From NCBI GenBank assembly GCA_030549795.1, contig JAUQQO010000010.1, positions 124,001-188,000 of the forward strand: 64,000 nucleotides of DNA, given 5' to 3'. The notes below the pieces were generated by a model. That model saw nothing but the letters and a program-made list of their open reading frames with translations, was not told where the DNA came from and did not search any database. Shown piece after piece: positions 33,499 through 41,445 of this stretch. This DNA comes from Pseudomonadota bacterium. GTDB lineage: Bacteria > Pseudomonadota > Alphaproteobacteria > Geminicoccales > Geminicoccaceae. Numbering within the stretch: the first letter of the stretch is position 1; each line of letters starts with the position of its first letter. The position numbers were made by a program, and so were the translations under genes.

Positions 33499-34719
33499 AT
33501 GTCGGGCAGCCGTCTTTTGATCTACAGCCACGACAGCTTCGGCCTCGGGCATCTCCGCCGATGTCGCGCGATCGCCCACGACCTCGTCGACCGCTTCCGC
33601 AGTCTCTCGGTGCTCATCCTCTCGGGCTCGCCGATCATCGGCAGCTTCGATTTCAAAAACCGGGTCGATTTCGTGCGTGTACCCGGAGTGATCAAACTGC
33701 GCAATGGCGAATACACATCACTCAAGCTCGATGTCGATATCGACACGACCATTGCAATACGCAGCTCCATTATTCAACATACGGCAGAAATTTTCGACCC
33801 TCACATGTTCCTCGTCGACAAAGAACCGCTCGGCTTGCGCGGCGAAGTCAAACCAGCCCTCGAACTCTTGCGGGCGCGCGGTACGCGCTGCGTGCTCGGA
33901 CTGCGCGACGTGATGGACGAGCCCAAAAGCCTCGTCGAAGAATGGGAACGTAAAGGCGTCTTCCCCGAACTCGATCGTCTCTTCGACGAGATCTGGGTGT
34001 ATGGTCTTCCCGAGCTGTTCGATCCGCTGGCCGAGATCCCACCGCTTAAGACGGTGGCGCACAAGATCCGCTTTACCGGTTACTTGCGCCGCGGGCTTCC
34101 CGAAGAGGGCGGAGCCGACGCCGCCCCTCTCGTGCCAGCCGAGCCGTTCCTGCTCGTCACCACCGGCGGCGGCGGCGACGGCGGCGAGCTCATCGATTGG
34201 GTGCTCAAGGCCTACGAAGCCGACCCCGAGCTGCCCTATGCGGCCGTGATCCTCTTCGGCCCTTTCTTGCCCGCCGATCAGCGCAGCCAATTCCAGGAGC
34301 GGGTGGCGCGTGATCCGCGGCTGCGGGCGATCACCTTCGAAGCTCGCGTCGAACCCCTTTTCGAGCGTGCCCTCGGCGTCGTCGCCATGGGCGGCTACAA
34401 CACCTTCTGCGAGATCCTCTCGTTTGGCAAACCGGCCCTCGTCGTCCCGCGCACCGAACCGCGCCGCGAACAGTACATCCGAGCCGAGCGCGCCCAGGCC
34501 TTGGGCCTTGTGCGCATGTTGACCGCCGATGCGCAGCGCGACCCGCTGCGCATGGCAGCCGCCTTGCGCGCCCTGCCGCACGTGCCGGTGGCGCCCGAGG
34601 CGGTGCGCGCCCGCATGCTCACCGGCCTCGACCGCATCGCCGAGCTCACCGCACCCTGGCTCGATGGTGTCCGCATCCAACCCCCGCTGCGCCGCCGCCT
34701 CGTCCGTGCGCTCGCCTGA
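33499..34719 (+). CDS. predicted glycosyltransferase (MurG/GT28-like, COG4671 type)
   Basis: A 406-residue GT-B fold protein. The N-terminal LLIYSHDSFGLGHLRRCRAIA is the signature of this predicted glycosyltransferase group. The C-terminal donor site has LLVTTGGGGDGGELIDW and GVVAMGGYNTFCEILSFGKPALVVPR, typical of MurG-like enzymes. It should transfer an activated sugar during polysaccharide assembly in the cytoplasm. It begins the run of overlapping glycan genes 33499-39595. Codons around 33700-33800 are relatively A/T-rich. Confidence 0.85.
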   Translation: MSGSRLLIYSHDSFGLGHLRRCRAIAHDLVDRFRSLSVLILSGSPIIGSFDFKNRVDFVRVPGVIKLRNGEYTSLKLDVDIDTTIAIRSSIIQHTAEIFDPHMFLVDKEPLGLRGEVKPALELLRARGTRCVLGLRDVMDEPKSLVEEWERKGVFPELDRLFDEIWVYGLPELFDPLAEIPPLKTVAHKIRFTGYLRRGLPEEGGADAAPLVPAEPFLLVTTGGGGDGGELIDWVLKAYEADPELPYAAVILFGPFLPADQRSQFQERVARDPRLRAITFEARVEPLFERALGVVAMGGYNTFCEILSFGKPALVVPRTEPRREQYIRAERAQALGLVRMLTADAQRDPLRMAAALRALPHVPVAPEAVRARMLTGLDRIAELTAPWLDGVRIQPPLRRRLVRALA

Positions 34720-35998
34720 TCCGCCCCTTGCCATCCTCGTCAAGGGTTGGCCGCGGCTCTCCGAGACCTTCATCGCCCGCGAGCTCGTGGCTCTTGAAAC
34801 CCGCGGCCTGCGCTTTTTGCTCGTCTCCTTGCGCCATCCGACCGATCCGGCGCGGCACCCCGAGCACGAACAGCTGCAAGCCCAAGTGCTCTATCTGCCG
34901 GAATATCTCTACCAAGAACCCATCCGTGTTTTGCGCGCGCTCTTGCGTGCCCTCCTCCTTCCGGGGTTCATGCGCGCGCTTTTCGCTTGGCTTGTGGATC
35001 TTCGAAGCGACGTTAGCGCCAACCGCGGCCGCCGCTTCGGCCAAGCACTCGTGCTCGCAACCGAACTGCCGAGCTCCGTGCGCCACCTGCACGCCCATTT
35101 CCTGCACACGCCCGCTTCGGTCGCGCGCTATGCCGCTTTGCTCAAGGGCGCGCGCTATTCGGTCTCGGCCCACGCCAAGGACATCTGGACCACACCTCTT
35201 GCCGAAAAGCGCCGCAAGCTGCGCGAGGCTTGCTTTACCGTCACCTGCACCCGCGCCAACCTCGAGCACTTGCGCGCGCTCGCCCCCGAAGCCGAGATCG
35301 CGCTGTGCTACCACGGCGTCGATGCGCGCACCTTCGCTCCGCCGCTTGCCGGCCGCCCGCCCCGCGACGGACGCGATGCGACGGATCCGGTGCGCATCCT
35401 TTCGGTCGCGCGGGCTCTGCCCAAAAAGGGCCTCGATACGCTCCTCGCAGCACTCGCCCGCTTGCCGCCCGATCTCGCTTGGCGCTTCGACCATGTCGGA
35501 ACCGGTCCTCTTTTGGGCGAACTGCGCGCACGCGCCGAGCGGCTCGGACTCAATTCCCGCATCACCTGGCACGGTGCGCAGCCGCGCACCCGCGTGCTCG
35601 AGCTCCTGCACGCTGCCGATCTCTTCTGCCTGCCGGCGCGCATCGCCGAAGACGGCGATCGAGACGGGCTGCCCAACGCGCTCCTTGAAGCCATGGCGAC
35701 TGCACTTCCCGTCGTCGCCACGCCGATCTCGGCCATCCCCGAGGCCGTTGCGCACGAAAAAAACGGCATCCTCGTTCCGCCTGAGGATGCGGGCGCGCTC
35801 GCAAAGGCCATCGAGCGGCTGAGCACCGATCCCTCTTTGCGCGCGCGGCTCGGCGCCGAAGCCCGGCGCTCGATACTCGCCCGCTTCGCCGATGAGGATG
35901 GCTTCGATCGCCTCGCCCGCAGACTTTTCCGCGCCGCTCGCGTGGAGACGGCCGTCCCCCTCGCTCCGCCATGCGCATCGCCTTCTACGCCCCCTTAA
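34706..35998 (+). CDS. GT4-family glycosyltransferase
   Basis: A 430-residue GT-B enzyme. The N-terminus LAILVKGWPRLSETFIARELVALE is typical of colanic-acid-type glycosyltransferases. The donor region has ILSVARALPKKGLDTLLAALA and the metal-independent GT4 motif DGLPNALLEAMATALPVVATPISAIPE. The GTG at 34706 is the last start that keeps the conserved N-terminus and overlaps the previous gene by 14 bases. It overlaps the next gene by 28 bases. Sugar donor unknown. Confidence 0.9.
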   Translation: MRSPDPPLAILVKGWPRLSETFIARELVALETRGLRFLLVSLRHPTDPARHPEHEQLQAQVLYLPEYLYQEPIRVLRALLRALLLPGFMRALFAWLVDLRSDVSANRGRRFGQALVLATELPSSVRHLHAHFLHTPASVARYAALLKGARYSVSAHAKDIWTTPLAEKRRKLREACFTVTCTRANLEHLRALAPEAEIALCYHGVDARTFAPPLAGRPPRDGRDATDPVRILSVARALPKKGLDTLLAALARLPPDLAWRFDHVGTGPLLGELRARAERLGLNSRITWHGAQPRTRVLELLHAADLFCLPARIAEDGDRDGLPNALLEAMATALPVVATPISAIPEAVAHEKNGILVPPEDAGALAKAIERLSTDPSLRARLGAEARRSILARFADEDGFDRLARRLFRAARVETAVPLAPPCASPSTPP

Positions 35999-37140
35999 AG
36001 CCCCCCGACCATCCGGTCCCCTCAGGCGACCGCACCATGGCGCGTGCACTGATGGATCTCCTCCGCGCGAGCGGCCACGAGCTCGTGCCGACGGCGCGCC
36101 TGCGCAGCTTCGACCGCACGGGTAATAGCGAGCGCCAGCGACGGCTCGAGCGGCTGGGTGCCCGGCTCGCCGCCCGGCTCGCGCGCCGCATCCGCACGAG
36201 GGTACTGCCCACACCCGAGCTCTGGGTCACCTACCACCTCTACCACAAGGCGCCCGATCATCTCGGCCCGCGCCTGAGCCGCTGGTTCGATCTGCCCTAT
36301 CTCGTGATCGAGGCCTCGCTCAGCCGCCGCCAGGCCGCGGGCCCCTGGGCGCACGGTCATGAGCTTGTGCGATCTGCGCTCACCTGCGCCGATCTCGTGC
36401 TCGCGATGAGCGCGCGCGACCGCGCGGGCCTCATCGAAGCGGGGCTGCCCGAAGAGGCGGTGCGGCTCTTCCCGCCTTTTCTCGACGCTGCGCCGTTGCG
36501 CGCCGCCGCGGCCCGGCGCGAAGAGCATCGCGCGGCCCTTGTGCACGAGCTCGCGCTCGATCCCCATGTCCCCTGGATCCTCGTGGTCGCGATGATGCGC
36601 GAGGGTGCCAAGCGCCGGTCCTATGCGCTTTTGGCCGCCACGCTCGCGCGCCTGCGCGACCGCCCCTGGGCGCTTCTCGTCATCGGCGATGGCCCCGCCA
36701 AAGCGGTGATCGCCGGCGAGCTTAAAGCCGTGTGCGGCGATCGCTTGCGCCTTCTCGGTGCCCGCCCCCCTCAATGCCTGCCACCCTTTTATGCCGCCGC
36801 GGATCTCTTCCTCTGGCCGGCGGTCGAAGAAGCCTACGGCATGGCCCTGCTCGAGGCCCAGGCCGCGGGACTTCCCGTAGTAGCCGGCCGCGAAGGCGGC
36901 GTCGATGCGGTGGTCGCCGACGGGAGGACCGGGCTTTTGGTTTCCCCGCGCGATCCGGATGCGCTTGCGCAGGCTACCGCTTCGCTTTTCGACTCGAGCC
37001 AGCTCCGCGCCCGCTTCGGCCGTGCCGCCCTCGCCAAGGTGGCCTGCGAGCACGACCAGCCGATCGCGCGCACCCGGCTCGAAGCGGCGATCGCTGAAGC
37101 GATCGCCCGACACGCGCGTCGCCGGAGCGCAGCCGCATGA
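35971..37140 (+). CDS. GT4-family glycosyltransferase
   Basis: A 389-residue glycosyltransferase with N-terminal MRIAFYAPLKPPDHPVPSGDRTMARAL, the mid-protein WILVVAMMREGAKRRSYALLAATL and the GT4 donor motif EEAYGMALLEAQAAGLPVVA. It sits between another GT4 gene and a histidine phosphatase, overlapping both (28 bases and ATGA). This gene pair with a phosphatase, a second GT28-like protein and a deacetylase-like protein forms a tight module. Confidence 0.9.
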   Translation: MRIAFYAPLKPPDHPVPSGDRTMARALMDLLRASGHELVPTARLRSFDRTGNSERQRRLERLGARLAARLARRIRTRVLPTPELWVTYHLYHKAPDHLGPRLSRWFDLPYLVIEASLSRRQAAGPWAHGHELVRSALTCADLVLAMSARDRAGLIEAGLPEEAVRLFPPFLDAAPLRAAAARREEHRAALVHELALDPHVPWILVVAMMREGAKRRSYALLAATLARLRDRPWALLVIGDGPAKAVIAGELKAVCGDRLRLLGARPPQCLPPFYAAADLFLWPAVEEAYGMALLEAQAAGLPVVAGREGGVDAVVADGRTGLLVSPRDPDALAQATASLFDSSQLRARFGRAALAKVACEHDQPIARTRLEAAIAEAIARHARRRSAAA

Positions 37141-37724
37141 CCCGGGTTTTGCTCCTGCGCCACGCCACCACCCTGTGGAACCTCGAGCGGCGGTTGCAGG
37201 GGCGCACTGACGTGCCCTTGTGCGCAGAAGGACGGGCCGAGGTCGCGAGCTGGCGGCTGCCGAAGTGGGCTCTGCGCGCGCGGGCGTGGACGAGCCCCTT
37301 GCTGCGCGCGCGCGAGACCGCAGCACTGCTCGGTCGGCCGGAGGCCGAGGTCGAACCGCGTCTTGTCGAGATGAGCTGGGGTCTTTGGGAGGGGCGGAGC
37401 GTGCGCGAGCTGCGCCGCGCGGATGCCGAGCGGGTGCGCGCGCTCGAAGCGCTCGGCCTCGACCTCGAGCCCCCAGGCGGTGAGAGTCCGCGCGCCGTGG
37501 CCGCCCGCCTCGCCCCGTTTCTCGCCCGCCTCGCCGCCCTGGGCGGCGAGCATCTCGCGATCACCCACAAAGGGGTGATCCGGGCCGCCTATGCCTGGGC
37601 CTCAGGCTGGGACATGCGCGGCGAGCCGCCCGTGCCGCGCCAGGGTCCGATCGCGCTTTTGCTCACCCTCGATGCGGAGGGGCGGCCCCACAATAGTGCC
37701 TTTTGGCCTGTGCTCGATGGCTGA
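37137..37724 (+). CDS. histidine phosphatase family protein
   Basis: A 195-residue phosphatase of the phosphoglycerate-mutase-like superfamily. The phosphohistidine motif is LLLRHATTLWNLERRLQG (RHA in place of the more common RHG), followed by WTSPLLRARETA, the catalytic acid region EMSWGLWEG and the second His in ITHKGVIRA. It probably dephosphorylates a small metabolite or sugar phosphate; in this cluster a role in precursor recycling is plausible. ATGA overlap with the upstream gene, 8-base overlap with the downstream gene. Confidence 0.88.
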   Translation: MTRVLLLRHATTLWNLERRLQGRTDVPLCAEGRAEVASWRLPKWALRARAWTSPLLRARETAALLGRPEAEVEPRLVEMSWGLWEGRSVRELRRADAERVRALEALGLDLEPPGGESPRAVAARLAPFLARLAALGGEHLAITHKGVIRAAYAWASGWDMRGEPPVPRQGPIALLLTLDAEGRPHNSAFWPVLDG

Positions 37725-38865
37725 TCCCGAAAACCCGCTGCGCGTCTTCTTCTGGGTCCAGCACCTCCTCGGCACCGGCCATCTGCGCCGCGCGCTCCTT
37801 CTCGCCGCGGCTATTGCCAGCCGCGGCGGCCGAGTTGTCCTCGCTTCGGGCGGCCCACCTACTGGCTTCGCCCCGCCGCGAGGCGTGGAGCTGCTCGAAC
37901 TCCCGCCCATACGCAGCGCCGATGCCGACTTCACGCAGCTCATCGACGCCCGAGGCGGCCCGCCTTCGCCCGAACTGTGGGCGAAGCGGCGCGCGATGCT
38001 GCGCACCGCGTTCGCGCGTTTTGCTCCCCATGTGCTCGTGGTCGAACACTGGCCCTTCGGTCGCCGCGCCTTCACCGACGAGGTGAGCGCGCTCTTGGCC
38101 GATGCCCGCACGCGGGGCGCCGCGGTCGTGTGCTCCGTGCGCGAGGTGCTGGTGAGCAAAAGCGACCCTTCCCGCTTTCGCGCCATGCTCGAGCGCGCGC
38201 GTGCCCTGGATCGCATCCTCGTGCACGGCGATCCGGCCCTCTTGCCGTTTGAAGCGAGCTTTCCCTTCGCCGCTGAACTCGGCGCCAAGCTCGTGCACAC
38301 GGGCTATGTCGCGCCACCTCCGGGTCGGCTTGCTGCCGATGAGCGAAGCGAGATCCTGGTCTCAGCCGGCGGCGGGGCGGTCGGAGCAGGCTTGTGCGCG
38401 ATCGCCCTCGAGGCGGCGCGGCTGCTCGTCGAGCGGCCGTGGCGGCTCATTACCGGCAGCATGTTCCCGCCCGCTCAGCTCGCGGCGCTCATGCGCGCTG
38501 CCCCTGCGCATGTTCGCATCGAGCGCAGCCGTCCCGATCTTTTCGCGCTCATCGCCAAAGCTGCCGTCTCGGTCTCGCAGGCCGGCTACAACACCGTGGT
38601 CGAGGCGCTCGCAGCCGGCACGCCCATGGTGCTCGTCCCGTTCGAAACCGCGCGCGAGGACGAACAGCTCAAGCGCGCCCGTGCCCTTGCCGTGCGCGGG
38701 CTCGCACAATTGGTACGCGAAAAGGAACTCGATCCGAATCGCCTCGTGCAGGCGATCCGCGCCGCGCTCGCCGCCCCTCGGCCCGAGCCGGCATCGGTGC
38801 GCTTGGACGGCGCCGAGCGCACCACAGAGCTGCTCGCGGAGCTCGCAGGTGCGCGTGCCGGCTGA
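37717..38865 (+). CDS. predicted glycosyltransferase (MurG/GT28-like)
   Basis: A 382-residue GT-B protein related to the enzyme at 33499. It starts with VFFWVQHLLGTGHLRRALLLA and has the donor-site elements ILVSAGGGAVGAGL and AVSVSQAGYNTVVEALAAGTPMVLVPF. It lies in the module with the GT4 enzyme and the histidine phosphatase, overlapping the phosphatase by 8 bases and the next gene by 17. Confidence 0.87.
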   Translation: MADPENPLRVFFWVQHLLGTGHLRRALLLAAAIASRGGRVVLASGGPPTGFAPPRGVELLELPPIRSADADFTQLIDARGGPPSPELWAKRRAMLRTAFARFAPHVLVVEHWPFGRRAFTDEVSALLADARTRGAAVVCSVREVLVSKSDPSRFRAMLERARALDRILVHGDPALLPFEASFPFAAELGAKLVHTGYVAPPPGRLAADERSEILVSAGGGAVGAGLCAIALEAARLLVERPWRLITGSMFPPAQLAALMRAAPAHVRIERSRPDLFALIAKAAVSVSQAGYNTVVEALAAGTPMVLVPFETAREDEQLKRARALAVRGLAQLVREKELDPNRLVQAIRAALAAPRPEPASVRLDGAERTTELLAELAGARAG

Positions 38866-39595
38866 GCTTACGGCGCTTGTGAGCGCGCTGGATGCGCGCA
38901 GTGAGCCCATCACGCTGTGGTGGCGCGACGACGATGCCGGCCAGGGGCACCCGCGCCTGTTCGCGCTGCTCGATCTCGTGCGCGCGCTGCACGCGCCGAT
39001 CGCGCTTGCCGTCGTGCCGGCGTGGCTCACCCCCGAAGTCGCGAGCGCCATCCGCACCACTGCCGAGGCCCGCGTGCTGCAGCACGGCTTTGCCCACACC
39101 GATCATGCGCCCGCCGGCACGCGCAAGATCGAGCTGGGCGGTGCGGTCGCGCGCGCGGTGCTGGCATCGCGGCTTAAAGCGGGAAGCGCGATCCTGCGCG
39201 CCGCCTTTGGCGCGCGCGCCTTGCCCGTGCTCGTGCCGCCGTGGAACCGGATCGCCCCGGATGTGGCGCAGATCCTGCCGGATCTCGGCTTTCGCGTGCT
39301 CTCGATCTGGGACGAAGGTGATCTCGGGCCGATGCCAGCGGGCCTGATGCGGCTCGATGTCCACCTCGACCCCATCGCATGGCGGCACGGCCGGCGTTGG
39401 GTCGGGCTCGCCCAACTCGCCTACGGCTTGGCCACACGCGTTCGGCGCGGACAAAAGACGATCGGCATCGTCACCCATCACCTCGAGATGGACGCGCGCG
39501 CGTTCGCCGAACTCGCGCTCTTGTGGTCGGTCTTGCGCCGCCATCCCGGCGTCCGTTTGATGGGGGTGGAGGAGCTCATCGGGGCCGGCGCATGA
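38849..39595 (+). CDS. polysaccharide deacetylase-like protein
   Basis: A 248-residue protein with a NodB-like layout. The metal-binding Asp run is WWRDDDAGQGHPRLFALLDLV, followed by the His-containing VLQHGFAHTDHAP, LPVLVPPWNRIAPDV and the late GIVTHHLEMD. Such proteins remove acetyl groups from polysaccharides or are inactive relatives. No signal peptide is visible, so a cytoplasmic substrate is likely. The GTG at 38849 is favoured by GGAG 7 bases upstream; GTG 38855 is an alternative. Its stop overlaps the ABC gene ATG. Confidence 0.8.
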   Translation: MRVPAELTALVSALDARSEPITLWWRDDDAGQGHPRLFALLDLVRALHAPIALAVVPAWLTPEVASAIRTTAEARVLQHGFAHTDHAPAGTRKIELGGAVARAVLASRLKAGSAILRAAFGARALPVLVPPWNRIAPDVAQILPDLGFRVLSIWDEGDLGPMPAGLMRLDVHLDPIAWRHGRRWVGLAQLAYGLATRVRRGQKTIGIVTHHLEMDARAFAELALLWSVLRRHPGVRLMGVEELIGAGA

Positions 39596-41445
39596 CGCCT
39601 TTGCTCGCGGTTCGCGATCTCTCCATCGCCCTTGCGACCGAAGCCGGCGAGGTGGAGGCGGTGCGCGGCGTCTCCTTCGACGTGGCGGCCGGCCGCACCG
39701 TCGCCCTGGTCGGCGAATCGGGCGCCGGCAAGACCCTCATCGGCCAGGCGATCTTGGGCATTCTGCCGCGCTCGGCGCGGATTACCGGCGGCCGGATCCT
39801 CTTCACCGACCCAAAAGGCGACGGCACGACGATCGACCTCGCGGCTTTGCCTGCAGATCGACCGGAGCGGCGCCGGATCCGAGGCGGGCGCATCGCCATG
39901 GTCTTCCAAGAGCCGATGAGCTCGCTTTCACCGCTGCACACCATCGGCGATCAGGTGGGCGAGGCGCTCGCCGTCCACGAGCGGCTGAGCCCCGAAGAGG
40001 TGCGCGCGCGAACACTCGCGATGCTCGCCAAAGTCGGCTTCCCCGACCCCGAGCGGGCCTATCGCTCGTACCCTTTCGAGCTCTCGGGCGGCCTGCGGCA
40101 GCGGGCGGTGATCGCCATGGCGCTTATGTGCGCACCCGCTCTTTTGATCGCCGATGAACCCACAACCGCCCTCGATGTCACCATTCAGGCTCAGATCCTG
40201 AAGCTCTTGGTCGACCTGCAGCGCGAGTTCGGCATCGCCATCCTGTTTATCACCCACGATCTCGGGGTGGTCGCGACCATGGCCCATGCGATGGTCGTGC
40301 TCTACCGCGGTCGGGTGGTCGAGCGCGGGCCCACCCGTGCGCTCTTCACCCAACCGCGCCATCCCTATCTTAAGGGCCTTTTGCGCGCCGTGCCGCGGCT
40401 GCACACGCCCGCCGACCAGCCGCTCGAGCCTCTGCGCAAACTGCCCACCCCGATCGATGTGCTCCTGCAAAGCAGAGTGCGACCGCAGGCTGCGCATACG
40501 CCCGGGCCGATCCTCGAGGTCGAGGGGTTACGCAAGACTTTCCGGCTGCGCAGCGGCGGCTGGTTGCGTCGCAGTTGGCAGGAGATCCTCGCCGTCGACG
40601 ATGTGAGCTTCACGGTCATGCGCGGCGAGTGTCTGGCGCTCGTGGGCGAGAGCGGCTCCGGTAAAACCACGGTAAGCCGGCTCATCTTGCGGGCGCTCAA
40701 AGCCGACCGCGGGCGGGTGCTGTTCCACAGCGGCGAGGGGCCGATCGACGTGTTCGCCCTTGATGAGCGGGCGCTCGCCACTTTCCGGCGCAAGATGCAG
40801 TACGTGTTCCAAGACCCCTTTGGCTCGCTGAACCCGCGGATGACGATCCGCGAGATCATCGCCGAACCGCTCGTCATCCATCGCATCGGCAGCCGCGCGG
40901 AACGCGAGGAACGAGTGACGGCCTTGCTCGCCGCGGTCGGCCTCGAACCGCAACATCTTGCCCGCTATCCGCACAGCTTTTCGGGCGGGCAACGCCAGCG
41001 CATCGGCATCGCCCGCGCGCTCGCGCTCGAGCCGGAATTGCTGATCCTCGATGAGCCCGTCTCCGCTCTCGACGTCTCGGTGCAAGCGCAGATCCTCAAC
41101 CTCTTGAAAGATCTCAAACAAAAATTGAATTTGACGTACATTTTCATCTCGCACAATCTTGCGGTTGTAAAATACATAGCCGATCGCATCGCGGTGATGT
41201 GCGCTGGGAGGCTCGTCGAACTGGCCCCCACTTCCGAACTGTTCGCCCACCCGCGCCACCCCTACACGCGCGCGCTTCTCGCCGCCATTCCCGAGCCGGA
41301 CCCCGACTATCCCTTCGACCTCGAAGCTCTGCTCGCCGGTCGCGCCTCCGATCCCACCGCCTGGCCCGAGCCCTTCAACCTGACACGCGGCAGCGGCCGG
41401 CTCGAAGAAGTGGGCCCAGAGCACTTCGTGAGGATCGCTGCATGA
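39592..41445 (+). CDS. peptide ABC transporter, fused double ATP-binding protein
   Basis: A 617-residue protein with two full ATPase domains of the DppD and DppF type in one chain, like YejF or GsiA. Domain 1 has GESGAGKT, LSGGLRQR and LLIADEPTTALD; domain 2 has GESGSGKTT, FSGGQRQR and LLILDEPVSALD. Each is followed by the oligopeptide-type tail RHPYLKGLL or RHPYTRALL. It should energise a peptide permease; the only matching permeases in the window are at 25724-27566. It overlaps the deacetylase-like gene and the next binding protein by 4 bases each. Confidence 0.93.
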   Translation: MTPLLAVRDLSIALATEAGEVEAVRGVSFDVAAGRTVALVGESGAGKTLIGQAILGILPRSARITGGRILFTDPKGDGTTIDLAALPADRPERRRIRGGRIAMVFQEPMSSLSPLHTIGDQVGEALAVHERLSPEEVRARTLAMLAKVGFPDPERAYRSYPFELSGGLRQRAVIAMALMCAPALLIADEPTTALDVTIQAQILKLLVDLQREFGIAILFITHDLGVVATMAHAMVVLYRGRVVERGPTRALFTQPRHPYLKGLLRAVPRLHTPADQPLEPLRKLPTPIDVLLQSRVRPQAAHTPGPILEVEGLRKTFRLRSGGWLRRSWQEILAVDDVSFTVMRGECLALVGESGSGKTTVSRLILRALKADRGRVLFHSGEGPIDVFALDERALATFRRKMQYVFQDPFGSLNPRMTIREIIAEPLVIHRIGSRAEREERVTALLAAVGLEPQHLARYPHSFSGGQRQRIGIARALALEPELLILDEPVSALDVSVQAQILNLLKDLKQKLNLTYIFISHNLAVVKYIADRIAVMCAGRLVELAPTSELFAHPRHPYTRALLAAIPEPDPDYPFDLEALLAGRASDPTAWPEPFNLTRGSGRLEEVGPEHFVRIAA

